Shown here one piece after another: positions 33,652 to 42,956 of a stretch of DNA of 64,000 bases; the first letter of the stretch is position 1; every line of letters begins with the position of its first letter. This DNA comes from an uncultured Oscillospiraceae bacterium. Its GTDB lineage: Bacteria; Bacillota; Clostridia; Oscillospirales; Oscillospiraceae. Both the position numbers and the translations under genes were made by a program. Location: assembly GCA_934597345.1 (NCBI GenBank), contig CAKTRJ010000002.1:45909-109908 (forward strand), in the 5' to 3' direction. A model generated the notes under the pieces. It saw nothing but the letters and a program-made list of their open reading frames with translations. It did no database searches and was not told the DNA's origin.

Positions 33652-34228
33652 TAAGGCGGAGTTCGTCCTGTCCGCGGTGAAGCCTTCCACCTTCATCCGG
33701 GACGGCAGGCCGCAGGTGACCTTTGCCGGCCGCTCCAATGTGGGAAAGTCCTCCGTGATCAACCGGCTTCTGAACCGGAAGAATTTCGCCCGCGTAGGCG
33801 CGACCCCCGGCAAGACCACGCAGATCAACTATTTCCGCATTGGCGACAAGATCTATTTCACCGACCTGCCCGGCTACGGCTATGCCAAGGTCTCCAAGGA
33901 TGAGCGTGACCGTTGGGGCCGCCTGATGGAGAACTATTTCGCGGAGGAAGGACTGATCTCGCTGGGCGTTCTTATCGTGGACGCCCGTCATAAGCCGACC
34001 GCCGACGATGTGACCATGTGCGACTACTTCAAATCCACCGAGTGTCCCATGGTGGTGGTGGCCAATAAGCTGGACAAGCTGAAAAAGAGTGAGATCGAGC
34101 CGAATCTGGCCCTGATCCGCCAGACGCTGACGCTGGATGACAGCGTGCAGCTGATCCCATTCTCGGCCGAGAAGGGGATCGGAAAAACCGAACTGCTGGC
34201 CGCTATCGGCCAATGGTGCGGCAAATAA
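33635..34228 (+). CDS. engB: Ribosome biogenesis GTPase EngB (YsxC/YihA)
   Basis: 197 residues from ATG 33635, which has AGGAGGTGCGCC upstream; an earlier in-frame ATG at 33602 lies inside lon and lacks a site. GTPase motifs are G1 GRSNVGKSS, G2 TPGKTTQ, G3 DLPGYG and G4 NKLDK. It is an essential GTPase for 50S assembly in many bacteria. Overlap with the 3' end of lon implies translational coupling. Confidence 0.96.
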   Translation: MAINFNKAEFVLSAVKPSTFIRDGRPQVTFAGRSNVGKSSVINRLLNRKNFARVGATPGKTTQINYFRIGDKIYFTDLPGYGYAKVSKDERDRWGRLMENYFAEEGLISLGVLIVDARHKPTADDVTMCDYFKSTECPMVVVANKLDKLKKSEIEPNLALIRQTLTLDDSVQLIPFSAEKGIGKTELLAAIGQWCGK

Positions 34229-34230
34229 AG

Positions 34231-34270
34231 AAAAAAGTGACCGCGTGAAAATTCACGCGGTCACTTTTTT
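34231..34270. terminator. Bidirectional terminator after engB, encoding the end of the convergent gene
   Basis: A 19-bp perfect stem (AAAAAAGTGACCGCGTGAA with its complement at 34252-34270). The stop codon and last codons of the convergent transporter gene lie inside it. Confidence 0.88.
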
Positions 34271-35140
34271 AACGGTCTTATGCTTTGGGTGGACACATTC
34301 TGCGAACAGCGCACCGCCGATGATCAGCGCCGCTCCCAGCAGCTGAGGCGCCGTCAGCCGCTCGTGCAGCAGAAGCGCTGAGAAGATCACGGCGCTCAGT
34401 GGCTCCAGATAGCCGCACACCGCCACGGTCTGGACGGGAAGTGCACCGAGGGCGGAGAAGTAGCACCAGCACCCAAAGCCGGTATTGACAATACCCAGCA
34501 GCAGTATCCAGGGCCAGCTGGTGGCGGTGACGGACATGGCGAGACCGCCCTTGCACAGCAGCAGAAGAAACACCGTAACGGTGGCCGACAGCATTTGCAG
34601 CAGGGAATTCTCCATACCGTCCACGCCCCTGGCTTTTTTGTTGAGGATCAGCATGACGGCGTAGCATACCGCGCTCATAATGCCGTAAAGGAAACCTGCC
34701 GCGTTGATCTGCCCGCCGCCTGCTCCGTTCACCAGTACGATACCGCCGCAGACGCACAGGAACCCCGTGACCTTCACCCAGGTCAGCGACTCGTGGAACA
34801 GCAGCGGCGACAGGGCCATGACCATTACCGGGCAGCAGTAGTACAGCAGCGACGCGGTGGATACGCCGATGACCCGGTATCCGGCGTACAGGAACATCCA
34901 GCTGGCTCCCATGGCCGCGCCGGAAAGACAGATCAGCAGAACACCGCTTTTGCGCCCGGCGAAGGAAAAACGATGGCCGGAGAGAAAGAAGAATGCCAAC
35001 AGGCTCACGCTGCCCAGCAGCGTCCGCAGCAGCACGATCTGCCCGCTGTCAAGGGCAATATGGCTGGCAACAATACCATTGAAGCCGAACAGAAGAAGGG
35101 CGAGAAGAAAGCGGAAAAGAAAACGGTGCTTCTGATACAT
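34253..35140 (-). CDS. EamA/DMT family transporter
   Basis: 295 residues from ATG 35140, preceded by CAGGAGGTATCC; 43 upstream codons are open but unsupported. Ten hydrophobic segments form two EamA repeats, with the second repeat visible in GAALIIGGALFAE near the end and LLLHERLTAPQLLGA just before it. Family members export amino acids, nucleobases or other metabolites. It is divergent from a LysR gene across 166 bases, the classic set-up of a transporter controlled by its neighbour, and it borders the molybdenum-hydroxylase genes. Confidence 0.88.
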   Translation of the reverse strand: MYQKHRFLFRFLLALLLFGFNGIVASHIALDSGQIVLLRTLLGSVSLLAFFFLSGHRFSFAGRKSGVLLICLSGAAMGASWMFLYAGYRVIGVSTASLLYYCCPVMVMALSPLLFHESLTWVKVTGFLCVCGGIVLVNGAGGGQINAAGFLYGIMSAVCYAVMLILNKKARGVDGMENSLLQMLSATVTVFLLLLCKGGLAMSVTATSWPWILLLGIVNTGFGCWCYFSALGALPVQTVAVCGYLEPLSAVIFSALLLHERLTAPQLLGAALIIGGALFAECVHPKHKTVKKVTA

Positions 35141-35265
35141 GGATACCTCCTGCGCGTGAAAAAGCGACGCAGCGGAGGAGAGAAAAAGGGTGCCGCCGCT
35201 GCGCCACTTTTTGGTGGTTGACAAAATTCTACATCCATCGTATCCTTGAGTAAAGAGATAATATT

Positions 35266-35292
35266 TCAAATTTGATTTGACGATATGTCAAA
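35266..35292. promoter_or_regulatory. Two adjoining palindromes, probable LysR-type operator
   Basis: TCAAATTTGA (35266-35275) is directly followed by TTTGAC-GATAT-GTCAAA (35276-35292), a 17-bp inverted repeat of the T-N11-A class. Both lie between the divergent transporter and LysR genes, 15 bases before the LysR start. Confidence 0.55.
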
Positions 35293-35306
35293 TAATGGAG
35301 AGCAAT

Positions 35307-36197
35307 ATGGAAAGTGAGAAATGCAGGGCGCTGCTGTGCGCCATTGACAAGGGCTCCATCACGGCGGCGGCGGAGGCCATGGGTTACACCATCTCCGGCA
35401 TCAGCCGCATGATGGCGGCGCTGGAGAGCGAGGTCGGCTTTCCGCTGCTGCGCCGGGGCAGGGAAGGGGTGACCCCTACCAACGAGTGTTTGCGGCTGCT
35501 GCCGTCCCTGCGGGAGATGGTGGCGCAGGCCGAGCAGTGCCGCCAGATGGCGGGAGAACTGCGGGGCGTGATGTCCGGTACGATCGCCATTGGAACCTTT
35601 TCCAGCGTGGCGACCCACTGGCTGCCCAACATGATCTGCGCCTTTCAGAAGGACTATCCCAATATCGACTTTGAGATCCTGATGGGGGATTATCCCGAGA
35701 TCGAGCAGTGGATATTGCAGGGCCGGGCGGATTATGGTTTTTTGCACCTGCCCACCCGTCCGGAGCTGAAGGTCATGGAGCTGGCCCGGGATGAGCTGAT
35801 GGCGGTGCTGCCGGAGGAGCATCCCCTGGCGCGGCAGGAAAGCGTTCCGGTGGCAGCGTTGGCAGAGCAGCCCTTCATCCTGCTGGACAAGGCGGGCAAC
35901 CGGGACCGTGAGGTGATGCAGGTGTTTGAACAGGCCGGGGCAGCGCCGCGGGTACGCTTCACCACGCTGGACGACTACGCCGTCATGTCCATGGTGGAGC
36001 ACGGACTGGGCGTCAGCATCCTGCCCCAGCTGGTACTGCGGCGTATTCCCTACCGGATCGCGCTGCGTCCACTGGCACAGCCTGCCTTCCGCCGGATCGG
36101 TCTTGCCATGCGGCGTGGCGAAGAACTGTCCCCGGCGGCGAAGAAGTTCCTGGAGTATCTTTCCTTCCGTGATGCGGAAGCGTTATCTTTGAATTAG
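35307..36197 (+). CDS. LysR family transcriptional regulator
   Basis: 296 residues from ATG 35307, with GGAG six bases upstream; TTG 35277 lies inside the operator palindrome and is unlikely. The winged helix-turn-helix is at about 4-60 (CAIDKGSITAAAEAMGYTISGISRMMAALESEVGF), followed by a periplasmic-binding-like effector domain (GTIAIGTFSSVATHWLPNMICAF). It probably binds the palindromes upstream of its own start and controls the divergent EamA gene. It could also act on the molybdenum-hydroxylase gene that starts 125 bases downstream. Confidence 0.93.
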   Translation: MESEKCRALLCAIDKGSITAAAEAMGYTISGISRMMAALESEVGFPLLRRGREGVTPTNECLRLLPSLREMVAQAEQCRQMAGELRGVMSGTIAIGTFSSVATHWLPNMICAFQKDYPNIDFEILMGDYPEIEQWILQGRADYGFLHLPTRPELKVMELARDELMAVLPEEHPLARQESVPVAALAEQPFILLDKAGNRDREVMQVFEQAGAAPRVRFTTLDDYAVMSMVEHGLGVSILPQLVLRRIPYRIALRPLAQPAFRRIGLAMRRGEELSPAAKKFLEYLSFRDAEALSLN

Positions 36198-36321
36198 AAT
36201 AAAGGTTTTTCTGTATATCCCTTGCAGAAAGCTGAAAAATATTGTATAATATAGAAAAATTTTTAGGCAAAAGCACAGTATGATCTTTTGTCCGCCGCGG
36301 CGGAGGGAAGGAGCACACAGT

Positions 36322-38913
36322 ATGGCGACGTTTACGGTAAATGGCAGACCCGTTACGGTGGAGAAGAATCAGAAGCTGATCCGCTTCCTGCGGGATGAGC
36401 TGCATCTGACTTCGGTGAAGGACGGCTGCAGCGAGGGTGCCTGCGGCACCTGCCACGTCCTGATCGACGGCAAGCCCACCAAGGCCTGCATTCCCCAGAC
36501 GGACAAGCTGGAGGGCAAGACCATCATCACGGTCGAGGGTCTCAGCGATTGGGAGAAGGAGGTCTATACCTTCGCCTTCGGCGAGGCGGGCGCGGTACAG
36601 TGCGGCTTCTGCATCCCCGGCATGGTGATCTCCGCCAAGGGCCTGCTGGACGTGAACCCCGATCCCACCCGAGAGGAGGCGGCCTTTGCCATCCGCAACA
36701 ACATCTGCCGCTGCACCGGCTATGTGAAGATCATCGACGGTATCCTGCTGGCGGCGAAGATCTTCCGGGAAGGAAAGCTTCCCGAAGCATCCGCCGATGA
36801 CTGGCAGATGGGCAGCCGTGTCCACCGTCTGGACGTGGCCGAGAAGGTACAGGGCTATGGCCAGTACCCCGACGATGTGTATGTGGACGGCATGTGCTAC
36901 GGCGGCGCGGTGCGCAGCCAGTATGCCCGCGCCCGCGTCCTGTCCATTGATACCGCTGAGGCGGAGGCCCTGCCCGGCGTGATCTGCGTGGCCACCCAGA
37001 AGGACATCCCCGGCAAGGTTAATGTGGGCCACTTGAAGAAGGATCAGCCGACCCTCATTGGCGTGGGCGAGCTGGTTCACTATCTGGGAGATAGTCTAGC
37101 ACTGGTCTGCGCCGTGAATCAGGCTACGGTGGAGGCCGCCAAGAAGCTGGTGAAGGTGGAGTATGAGGTGCTGCCTGCCGTTCATAACCCTACCGAGGCC
37201 GCCGCGCCTGACGCGCCGCTGGTGTTTGACGAGGAAGAGAGCAATGTGCAGGCCTATAAGCACGTCTCCCGCGGCGATGCCGAGACGGCCATCAAGAATT
37301 CCAAATATGTGCTGACCGAGCACTTTTCCACCCCGTGGACGGAGCACGCATTCTTAGAGCCGGAGTGCTGTGTGGCGCTGCCGCTGGACAACGGCGGCGT
37401 GAAGCTGCTGACCACCGATCAGAGCGCCCATACCACCATGCACGAGTGCGCCGGTATGCTGGGCGTGGATTATGAGCACTGCCAGGTGCAGAATATGCTG
37501 GTGGGCGGCGGCTTCGGCGGCAAGGAGGATATGTCCGTGCAGCACCATGCCGCGCTGCTGTGCTATCTGACCCGAAAGCCCGTCAAGTTCAAGCTGAGCC
37601 GCCAGGAGTCTATTCTGGTGCATCCCAAGCGCCACAGCTTCGACATGAATTTCACCATGGGCTGCGACGAAAACGGCATCATTCAGGGTGTCAAGGCCTC
37701 CGTGGTGTCCGATACCGGCGCATTCGCCTCTCTGGGCGGCCCGGTGCTGGAGCGCGCCTGCACCCATGCGGCAGGCCCATACGCCTACGAGAATTTCGAG
37801 ATCGAGGGCCATGCCTATTATACCAACAATCCCCCGGCCGGCGCGTTCCGCGGCTTCGGCGTGACACAGACCTGCTTCTGCACCGAGACGCTGCTGAACC
37901 AGATGGCCGACCTAGTGGGCATCTCTCCTTGGGAGATCCGCTACCGCAACGCCATCCGTCCCGGCGGCGTGCTGCCCAACGGCCAGATCGTGGACGATTC
38001 CACCGGTCTGGTAGAGACGCTGGAGGTCATCAAGCCCGCCTATGACGAGGCCGTGAAGAACGGTGATCCCGTGGGTATCGCCTGCGCCATGAAAAATGCC
38101 GGTGTGGGCGTGGGCATCCCTGACTGGGGCCGCTGCAAGCTGATCGTGGAGGACGACGCCAAAGTGCATATCTACTCCGGCGCCTCCTGCATCGGCCAGG
38201 GTCTGGGCACTGTGCTGGTACAGGTGGTGGTCACCAATACCGGCCTGCACCGCGACGATATCGTCTACGAGGGCAATAATACTTGGATCGCACCGGACTC
38301 CGGCGATACCTCCGGCTCCCGCCAGACGCTGGTGACCGGCGAGGCCACCCGCCGCGCCTGCGAGCTGCTGAAGGCCGAGCTGGACGGCGGAAAGACGCTG
38401 GTTGACCTGAAGGGCAAGGAGTTCTACGGCGAGTATCTGGCCAAGACCGATCCGCTGGGCGCGGATGTACCCAATCCCGTCAGTCATGTGGCCTATGGCT
38501 ACGCCACCCAGATGTGTATTCTGGATAGGGAGACGGGCCGGATCAAGAAAATGGTGGCCGCCCACGACGTGGGCAAGGCCGTCAATCCCCTCAGCATCGA
38601 GGGACAGATCGAGGGCGGCGTAGTCATGTCCATGGGCTATGCCCTGACGGAGAAGTACCCCATCGACGAAAACTGCAAGCCTACCGCCAAGTACGGCATG
38701 CTGGGCCTGTTCCGGGCCAACCAGATCCCGCCGGAGATCGAGGCCATCGTGGTGGAGAAGCCGGGCCTGAACGTGGCCGGCGGCGCCATCGGCATTGGAG
38801 AAATCACCTCCATCCCCACGGCACCGGCCATCGCTGACGCCTATTACCGGCTGACCGGTGAGCGGGAGTTTGACCTGCCCCTGAAAAATACCCCCTACGC
38901 CCCCAAGAAGTAA
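36322..38913 (+). CDS. Molybdenum hydroxylase with fused [2Fe-2S] and molybdopterin domains (selenium-dependent xanthine dehydrogenase-like)
   Basis: 863 residues from ATG 36322 (GGAAGGAG upstream). Two [2Fe-2S] clusters are predicted: the plant-type CSEGACGTCHV...C near 37-60 and the helical CGFCIPGM...CRCTGY near 95-135. The molybdopterin part from about 160 has GGGFGGKEDM, AFRGFGVTQ, and the C-terminal GIGE with the catalytic Glu. No FAD domain is present, as in the Desulfovibrio aldehyde oxidoreductase and the selenium-dependent xanthine dehydrogenase family. The substrate is probably a purine or another N-heterocycle or aldehyde. A molybdopterin nucleotidyltransferase-like gene follows in the opposite direction. 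Confidence 0.88.
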   Translation: MATFTVNGRPVTVEKNQKLIRFLRDELHLTSVKDGCSEGACGTCHVLIDGKPTKACIPQTDKLEGKTIITVEGLSDWEKEVYTFAFGEAGAVQCGFCIPGMVISAKGLLDVNPDPTREEAAFAIRNNICRCTGYVKIIDGILLAAKIFREGKLPEASADDWQMGSRVHRLDVAEKVQGYGQYPDDVYVDGMCYGGAVRSQYARARVLSIDTAEAEALPGVICVATQKDIPGKVNVGHLKKDQPTLIGVGELVHYLGDSLALVCAVNQATVEAAKKLVKVEYEVLPAVHNPTEAAAPDAPLVFDEEESNVQAYKHVSRGDAETAIKNSKYVLTEHFSTPWTEHAFLEPECCVALPLDNGGVKLLTTDQSAHTTMHECAGMLGVDYEHCQVQNMLVGGGFGGKEDMSVQHHAALLCYLTRKPVKFKLSRQESILVHPKRHSFDMNFTMGCDENGIIQGVKASVVSDTGAFASLGGPVLERACTHAAGPYAYENFEIEGHAYYTNNPPAGAFRGFGVTQTCFCTETLLNQMADLVGISPWEIRYRNAIRPGGVLPNGQIVDDSTGLVETLEVIKPAYDEAVKNGDPVGIACAMKNAGVGVGIPDWGRCKLIVEDDAKVHIYSGASCIGQGLGTVLVQVVVTNTGLHRDDIVYEGNNTWIAPDSGDTSGSRQTLVTGEATRRACELLKAELDGGKTLVDLKGKEFYGEYLAKTDPLGADVPNPVSHVAYGYATQMCILDRETGRIKKMVAAHDVGKAVNPLSIEGQIEGGVVMSMGYALTEKYPIDENCKPTAKYGMLGLFRANQIPPEIEAIVVEKPGLNVAGGAIGIGEITSIPTAPAIADAYYRLTGEREFDLPLKNTPYAPKK

Positions 38914-38919
38914 GCAAAA

Positions 38920-38948
38920 GAGCCGTGACGGCGATACCGTCACGGCTC
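38920..38948. terminator. Bidirectional terminator between the hydroxylase and the nucleotidyltransferase
   Basis: GAGCCGTGACGG pairs with CCGTCACGGCTC around CGATA. There is no long T-run, so efficiency is uncertain. Confidence 0.65.
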
Positions 38949-38963
38949 ACAAAGGATACATTC

Positions 38964-39527
38964 TTAAAGCTGGGCCAGCGCTTCCTGCGTGTCCACGTCC
39001 CGCAGCTCATCGGCGGGCACCTCGTACAGCAGAAGGTCGGATTCATGCTGGCGGATGACCACATTGCCGCCCCGGTCGCCCTCGACCTTCAGAAGCTCCG
39101 GAAAGAACCGGGCAGGGAAGATGCAGGGATTGCCCCGCTGGCCGCCGTGGCCAAGGCCCACGATGCGGCCGGGGTTGCAGCCGTAGAAGTCGATCAGACG
39201 GGCCACGCTCTCCCGCCGCAGCAGCGGCTGATCGGCCACCTGAAAGAGCAGGGCGTCACAGTCGCCCAGCGCCTGGACGCCCAGATGGATGGTGTGGCTC
39301 TGGCCGTACTCCGGATGGCTGTTGACGATTGGTGTAAAGTTAAATTCCTTTGCAAGCGTCACAACCTCCGAATATTGGGTCACCACCACGGTGGCGGACA
39401 GTTTGGTCGCCGGAACAGCCTCCAGCGCATGACGGATCAGGCTCTTGCCCTGCCACTGCCGGGCCAGCTTGTTGCCGCCGAAGCGGGAACCCATTCCGGC
39501 GGCCATCACGACGCAGCCGATACGCAT
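38964..39527 (-). CDS. MobA/MocA-like nucleotidyltransferase (probable molybdopterin cytidylyltransferase)
   Basis: 187 residues from ATG 39527 (GAGAGGTG six bases upstream). The nucleotide-binding motif GCVVMAAGMGSRFGGNKLARQWQGKSL and the metal-binding VADQPLLRRESV match the MobA-like NTP-transferase family; RGNPCIFPARFFPELL is typical of MocA/YgfJ-type proteins. MocA adds CMP to molybdopterin for enzymes of the xanthine dehydrogenase family, both of which flank this gene, so that role is well supported by context. Confidence 0.85.
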   Translation of the reverse strand: MRIGCVVMAAGMGSRFGGNKLARQWQGKSLIRHALEAVPATKLSATVVVTQYSEVVTLAKEFNFTPIVNSHPEYGQSHTIHLGVQALGDCDALLFQVADQPLLRRESVARLIDFYGCNPGRIVGLGHGGQRGNPCIFPARFFPELLKVEGDRGGNVVIRQHESDLLLYEVPADELRDVDTQEALAQL

Positions 39528-39544
39528 ATACAGCACCTCTCTTG

Positions 39545-39664
39545 CCAGATGATATCTGGTAGCTAGTATACCCAGTTTCTTGAAAATGTGTCAACAAAAA
39601 GTTGGATATTCTCCAATTAAAATAACGAAAACCACTTTTCACACAGACACGATTGTGCTATGAT
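39545..39664 (+). promoter_or_regulatory. Control region of the second molybdenum-hydroxylase operon
   Basis: A promoter TTTTCA-N17-TATGAT at 39636-39664 and two palindromes upstream: CCAGAT-GAT-ATCTGG (39545-39559) and TTGGA-TATTC-TCCAA (39602-39616). These are candidate operators for the LysR or TetR regulators in the region. The rest of 39528-39759 shows nothing else. Confidence 0.5.
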
Positions 39665-39759
39665 TAGCGAAATGAATACTTGACATAGCCAATTCGGACA
39701 ACCGCCGTTTTTCCCTCAATGGAGTACGGTTTTCAAACAGACATAGAGGAGGAATTCAC

Positions 39760-42054
39760 ATGGGTGAAGTCGGAAAAAGCCAGATCCGCGTGGACGCTTA
39801 TGACAAGGCGACCGGACGGACGAAATACTATGAGGATCTCATGCCGCAGGACGCCCTGTACGTGCGCATCAAGCACGCGGAGATCGCCCATGGCATCGTC
39901 AAGTCGGTGGATACTGCCGCCGCCGAGGCTATCGACGGTGTGGTAAAGGTACTGACCTGCTTTGACGTGCCGGATATCACCTTCCCCACGGCAGGCCATC
40001 CCTGGTCCTTGGATCCCGGCCATCAGGACGTGGCCGACCGGCATCTGCTGAACCGCCATGTGCGCTATTGGGGCGACGATGTGGCGGTGGTCATCGCGGA
40101 AAATGAGGTGGCCGCCATGCAGGGCGTCCGCGCCCTGAAGGTGGAGTATGAGGAGCTGCCCTTTGTGCTGGATGTGCAGAAGGCCATGGAGGACGGCGCA
40201 CCCCAACTGCATGAAAAGTTCCCCAACAATATTCTCAAGCATACCGATATGAAGAAGGGCGACTATCGCTCCGCCATTCAGGAGCCGGGCCTTATCAAGG
40301 TGGAGGGCTGGTACGATACGCCCACCGTGCAGCACAGCCACATTGAGAATCACGGCTGTTTTGCCTATGAGGAGAATGGCCGCATCGTGGTGGTGGCCTC
40401 TACCCAGATCCCCCATATCATTCGCCGTATCGTGGGACAGGCGCTGGGCCGCCCCTGGGCGGATATCCGGGTGGTGAAGCCCTATATCGGCGGCGGCTTC
40501 GGCAATAAGCAGGACGCCTTGTATGAGCCCCTGTGCGCATGGTGCACCACCCAGGTGGGCGGCCGCACCGTCCGTATCGACTGCTCCCGCGAGGAGACCT
40601 TCGTCTCCAACCGTGTGCGCCACGCCATCCGCTTCCATATCGTCTCCTGGCTGCGAAAGGACGGCACCTTCGCAGCCCGTAAGGTGGAGTGCTTCTCCAA
40701 CCAGGGTGCTTACGCCTCCCACGGCCACTCCATCGTGGCCAAGGCCATGGGCTCCTTCCCGCAGCACTATCCCTGCGACAACATGGAGTGCGACGCCTGG
40801 ACGGTGTTCACCAACCGCCCCGCCGCAGGCGCTATGCGCGGCTACGGTATGCCGCAGGCATCCTTTGCCGACGAGGCCAACGTGGACGAGTGCGCCAAGG
40901 CTGTGGGCATGGATCCGCTGGCTTTCCGTATGCAGAACATCATGCCCCAGGGCTATGAGGACGGCTTCAGCCACAACGTCAACTACTATGACTCCTTCCG
41001 GGAATGTCTGGAGGTGGGCCGCAAGTACATGGATTATGACCGCAAGGTGGCCGAGTACGCCAAGGACACCGGCCCCATCCGCCGCGGCATCGGCGTGGCG
41101 ACCTTCTGGTACAACACCGCCGTGTATCCCATCTCGCTGGAGACCAGCTCCAACCGCATGCTGCTGAATCTGGACGGCACCGTCACCATGCAGTGCGGCG
41201 AGACGGAGATCGGTCAGGGCGCCGATACCGCCTATGCCCAGATGACCGCCGATATCGTGGGTCTGAAGAGCTATAAGGACGTGCATGTGGTGTCCTGTCA
41301 GGATACGGACATCACCCCCACCGGCCTGGGCGCCTACGCCAGCCGCCAGACCTATGTGGCGGGCTTCTCCATCCGCAAGACCGGCCTGCTGCTGAAGGAG
41401 AAGATCCTGGCCTATGCCCAGAAGATCAACCGGCAGGCCACCTATAACATGGACATCGTGGACGGCAGCATCGTCCGTAATACCGACGGCAAGGTGCTGA
41501 TGTCCCTCAGCGAACTGGCCATGACCGCCCAGTATAACCCCAATGATTCCGAGCATATTACGGCAGAGAGCACCTATACCATCCAGAACAACGCCTATTC
41601 CTTCGGCTGCACCTTCGCGGATATTGAGGTGGATATCCCCATGTGCAAGGTGACGCTGAAAAACATCATCAACGTCCACGACTGTGGCAAACTCATCAAC
41701 CCCGCTTTGGCGGAGGCGCAGGTGCATGGCGGCATGTCCATGGCCATCGGCTACGGTATGGGTGAGCAGCTGCTGTTTGACGAAAAGAACGGCAAGCCCC
41801 TGAACAACAACCTGCTGGACTACAAGCTGTCCACCATTATGGACCACCCCCATCTGGAGGCCCAGTTCGTGGAGAACGCCGAACCCACCTCCGCCTTCGG
41901 TACAAAGGCGCTGGGTGAGCCGCCGGCCTGCTCCGGCGCTCCCGCCATCCGCAACGCTATTCTCAACGCCACCGGCGTGGCCATCGACCAGAATCCCATG
42001 AATGCTCACATCCTCTTTAAGCGGTTCAGCGAAGAGGGTCTGATCCAAGACTAA
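39760..42054 (+). CDS. Xanthine dehydrogenase family molybdopterin-binding subunit
   Basis: 764 residues without an iron-sulfur domain. Hammerhead and molybdopterin blocks include GGGFGNKQDALYEP near 245, AGAMRGYGMPQASFADEANVDE near 355, CGETEIGQGADTAYAQMTADIVG near 480 and the catalytic GE in ALGEPPACSGAPA near the end. It is the large subunit of a three-part enzyme with the FAD and [2Fe-2S] subunits that follow. GAGGAGGAATTCAC precedes ATG. Substrates of close families are purines, nicotinate or other heterocycles and cannot be separated by sight. Confidence 0.92.
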   Translation: MGEVGKSQIRVDAYDKATGRTKYYEDLMPQDALYVRIKHAEIAHGIVKSVDTAAAEAIDGVVKVLTCFDVPDITFPTAGHPWSLDPGHQDVADRHLLNRHVRYWGDDVAVVIAENEVAAMQGVRALKVEYEELPFVLDVQKAMEDGAPQLHEKFPNNILKHTDMKKGDYRSAIQEPGLIKVEGWYDTPTVQHSHIENHGCFAYEENGRIVVVASTQIPHIIRRIVGQALGRPWADIRVVKPYIGGGFGNKQDALYEPLCAWCTTQVGGRTVRIDCSREETFVSNRVRHAIRFHIVSWLRKDGTFAARKVECFSNQGAYASHGHSIVAKAMGSFPQHYPCDNMECDAWTVFTNRPAAGAMRGYGMPQASFADEANVDECAKAVGMDPLAFRMQNIMPQGYEDGFSHNVNYYDSFRECLEVGRKYMDYDRKVAEYAKDTGPIRRGIGVATFWYNTAVYPISLETSSNRMLLNLDGTVTMQCGETEIGQGADTAYAQMTADIVGLKSYKDVHVVSCQDTDITPTGLGAYASRQTYVAGFSIRKTGLLLKEKILAYAQKINRQATYNMDIVDGSIVRNTDGKVLMSLSELAMTAQYNPNDSEHITAESTYTIQNNAYSFGCTFADIEVDIPMCKVTLKNIINVHDCGKLINPALAEAQVHGGMSMAIGYGMGEQLLFDEKNGKPLNNNLLDYKLSTIMDHPHLEAQFVENAEPTSAFGTKALGEPPACSGAPAIRNAILNATGVAIDQNPMNAHILFKRFSEEGLIQD

Positions 42055-42068
42055 GGAGGTACGCAGCA

Positions 42069-42956
42069 ATGTATGACATGTTAGCGCTTTACGAGGCGAA
42101 AGACGTACAGGATGCCGTGCGCCTTCGTCTGGAGCATCCCGAGGCCCAGATCATCGCAGGCGGCACCGACGTGCTGGTGCAGATGCGTGAGGGCAAGCGG
42201 GCCGGTAAGGCCTTGATCTCCATCCAGAAGTGCAATGAGATGCGGGGCGTCTCCATCGACGGGGATGAGAACATCCGCATCGGCAGTCTCACCAGCTTTA
42301 CCCATATCACCAACGATCCCATCATCCAGAAGTACATCAACGTTCTGGGCGAAGCTGTGGACATGGTGGGCGGCCCTCAGATTCGCAACGCCGGCACCAT
42401 CGGCGGCAATACCTGCAACGGTGTTACCTCCGCCGACTCCGCCTCCACGCTGCACGCATGGGAGGCCATTGTGGAGATCACCGGCAGGAACGGCGTCCGC
42501 CGTATCCCCATCAAGGAGTTCTATCTCAAGGCCGGTACGGTGGATCTGAAGATCGAGGACGGCGAGATCCAGACCGCCATCCTGATCCCCAAGGCCAGCT
42601 ATGACCGCACCTGGGGCCACTATATCAAGTACGCCATGCGCAACGCCATGGACATCGCCACGCTGGGCACCTCCGTCAACGCGCGGCTCAGCCCGGACGG
42701 CAGGACCTTCGAACGGGTGCGTATCGCCTTCGGCGTGGCGGGCCCTGTCCCCATGCGGGCGGTGAATGCGGAAGCCTTTATCAACGGCAAGACCGTGACG
42801 CTGGAGAATATCGAGGAATTCGGCCGCAAGGTGCTGGAGGATATCAACCCCCGTGACTCCTGGCGTGCCAGCAAGGCGTTCCGCAGCCACATCGCTGTGG
42901 AAAGCGCCAAGCGCTGCCTGATCGAATCCGTGAAGCTGGCGGGAGGTGAGCTGTAA
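42069..42956 (+). CDS. Xanthine dehydrogenase family FAD-binding subunit
   Basis: 295 residues. FAD-contact motifs are IIAGGTDVLVQMREGK near 30 and GGPQIRNAGTIGGNTCNGVTSADSAS near 100, both diagnostic for the medium subunit. The C-terminal CO-dehydrogenase-flavoprotein domain follows. It passes electrons from the [2Fe-2S] clusters to NAD or another acceptor. AAGGAGGTACGCAGCA precedes ATG and its stop overlaps the next start by one base. Confidence 0.94.
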   Translation: MYDMLALYEAKDVQDAVRLRLEHPEAQIIAGGTDVLVQMREGKRAGKALISIQKCNEMRGVSIDGDENIRIGSLTSFTHITNDPIIQKYINVLGEAVDMVGGPQIRNAGTIGGNTCNGVTSADSASTLHAWEAIVEITGRNGVRRIPIKEFYLKAGTVDLKIEDGEIQTAILIPKASYDRTWGHYIKYAMRNAMDIATLGTSVNARLSPDGRTFERVRIAFGVAGPVPMRAVNAEAFINGKTVTLENIEEFGRKVLEDINPRDSWRASKAFRSHIAVESAKRCLIESVKLAGGEL

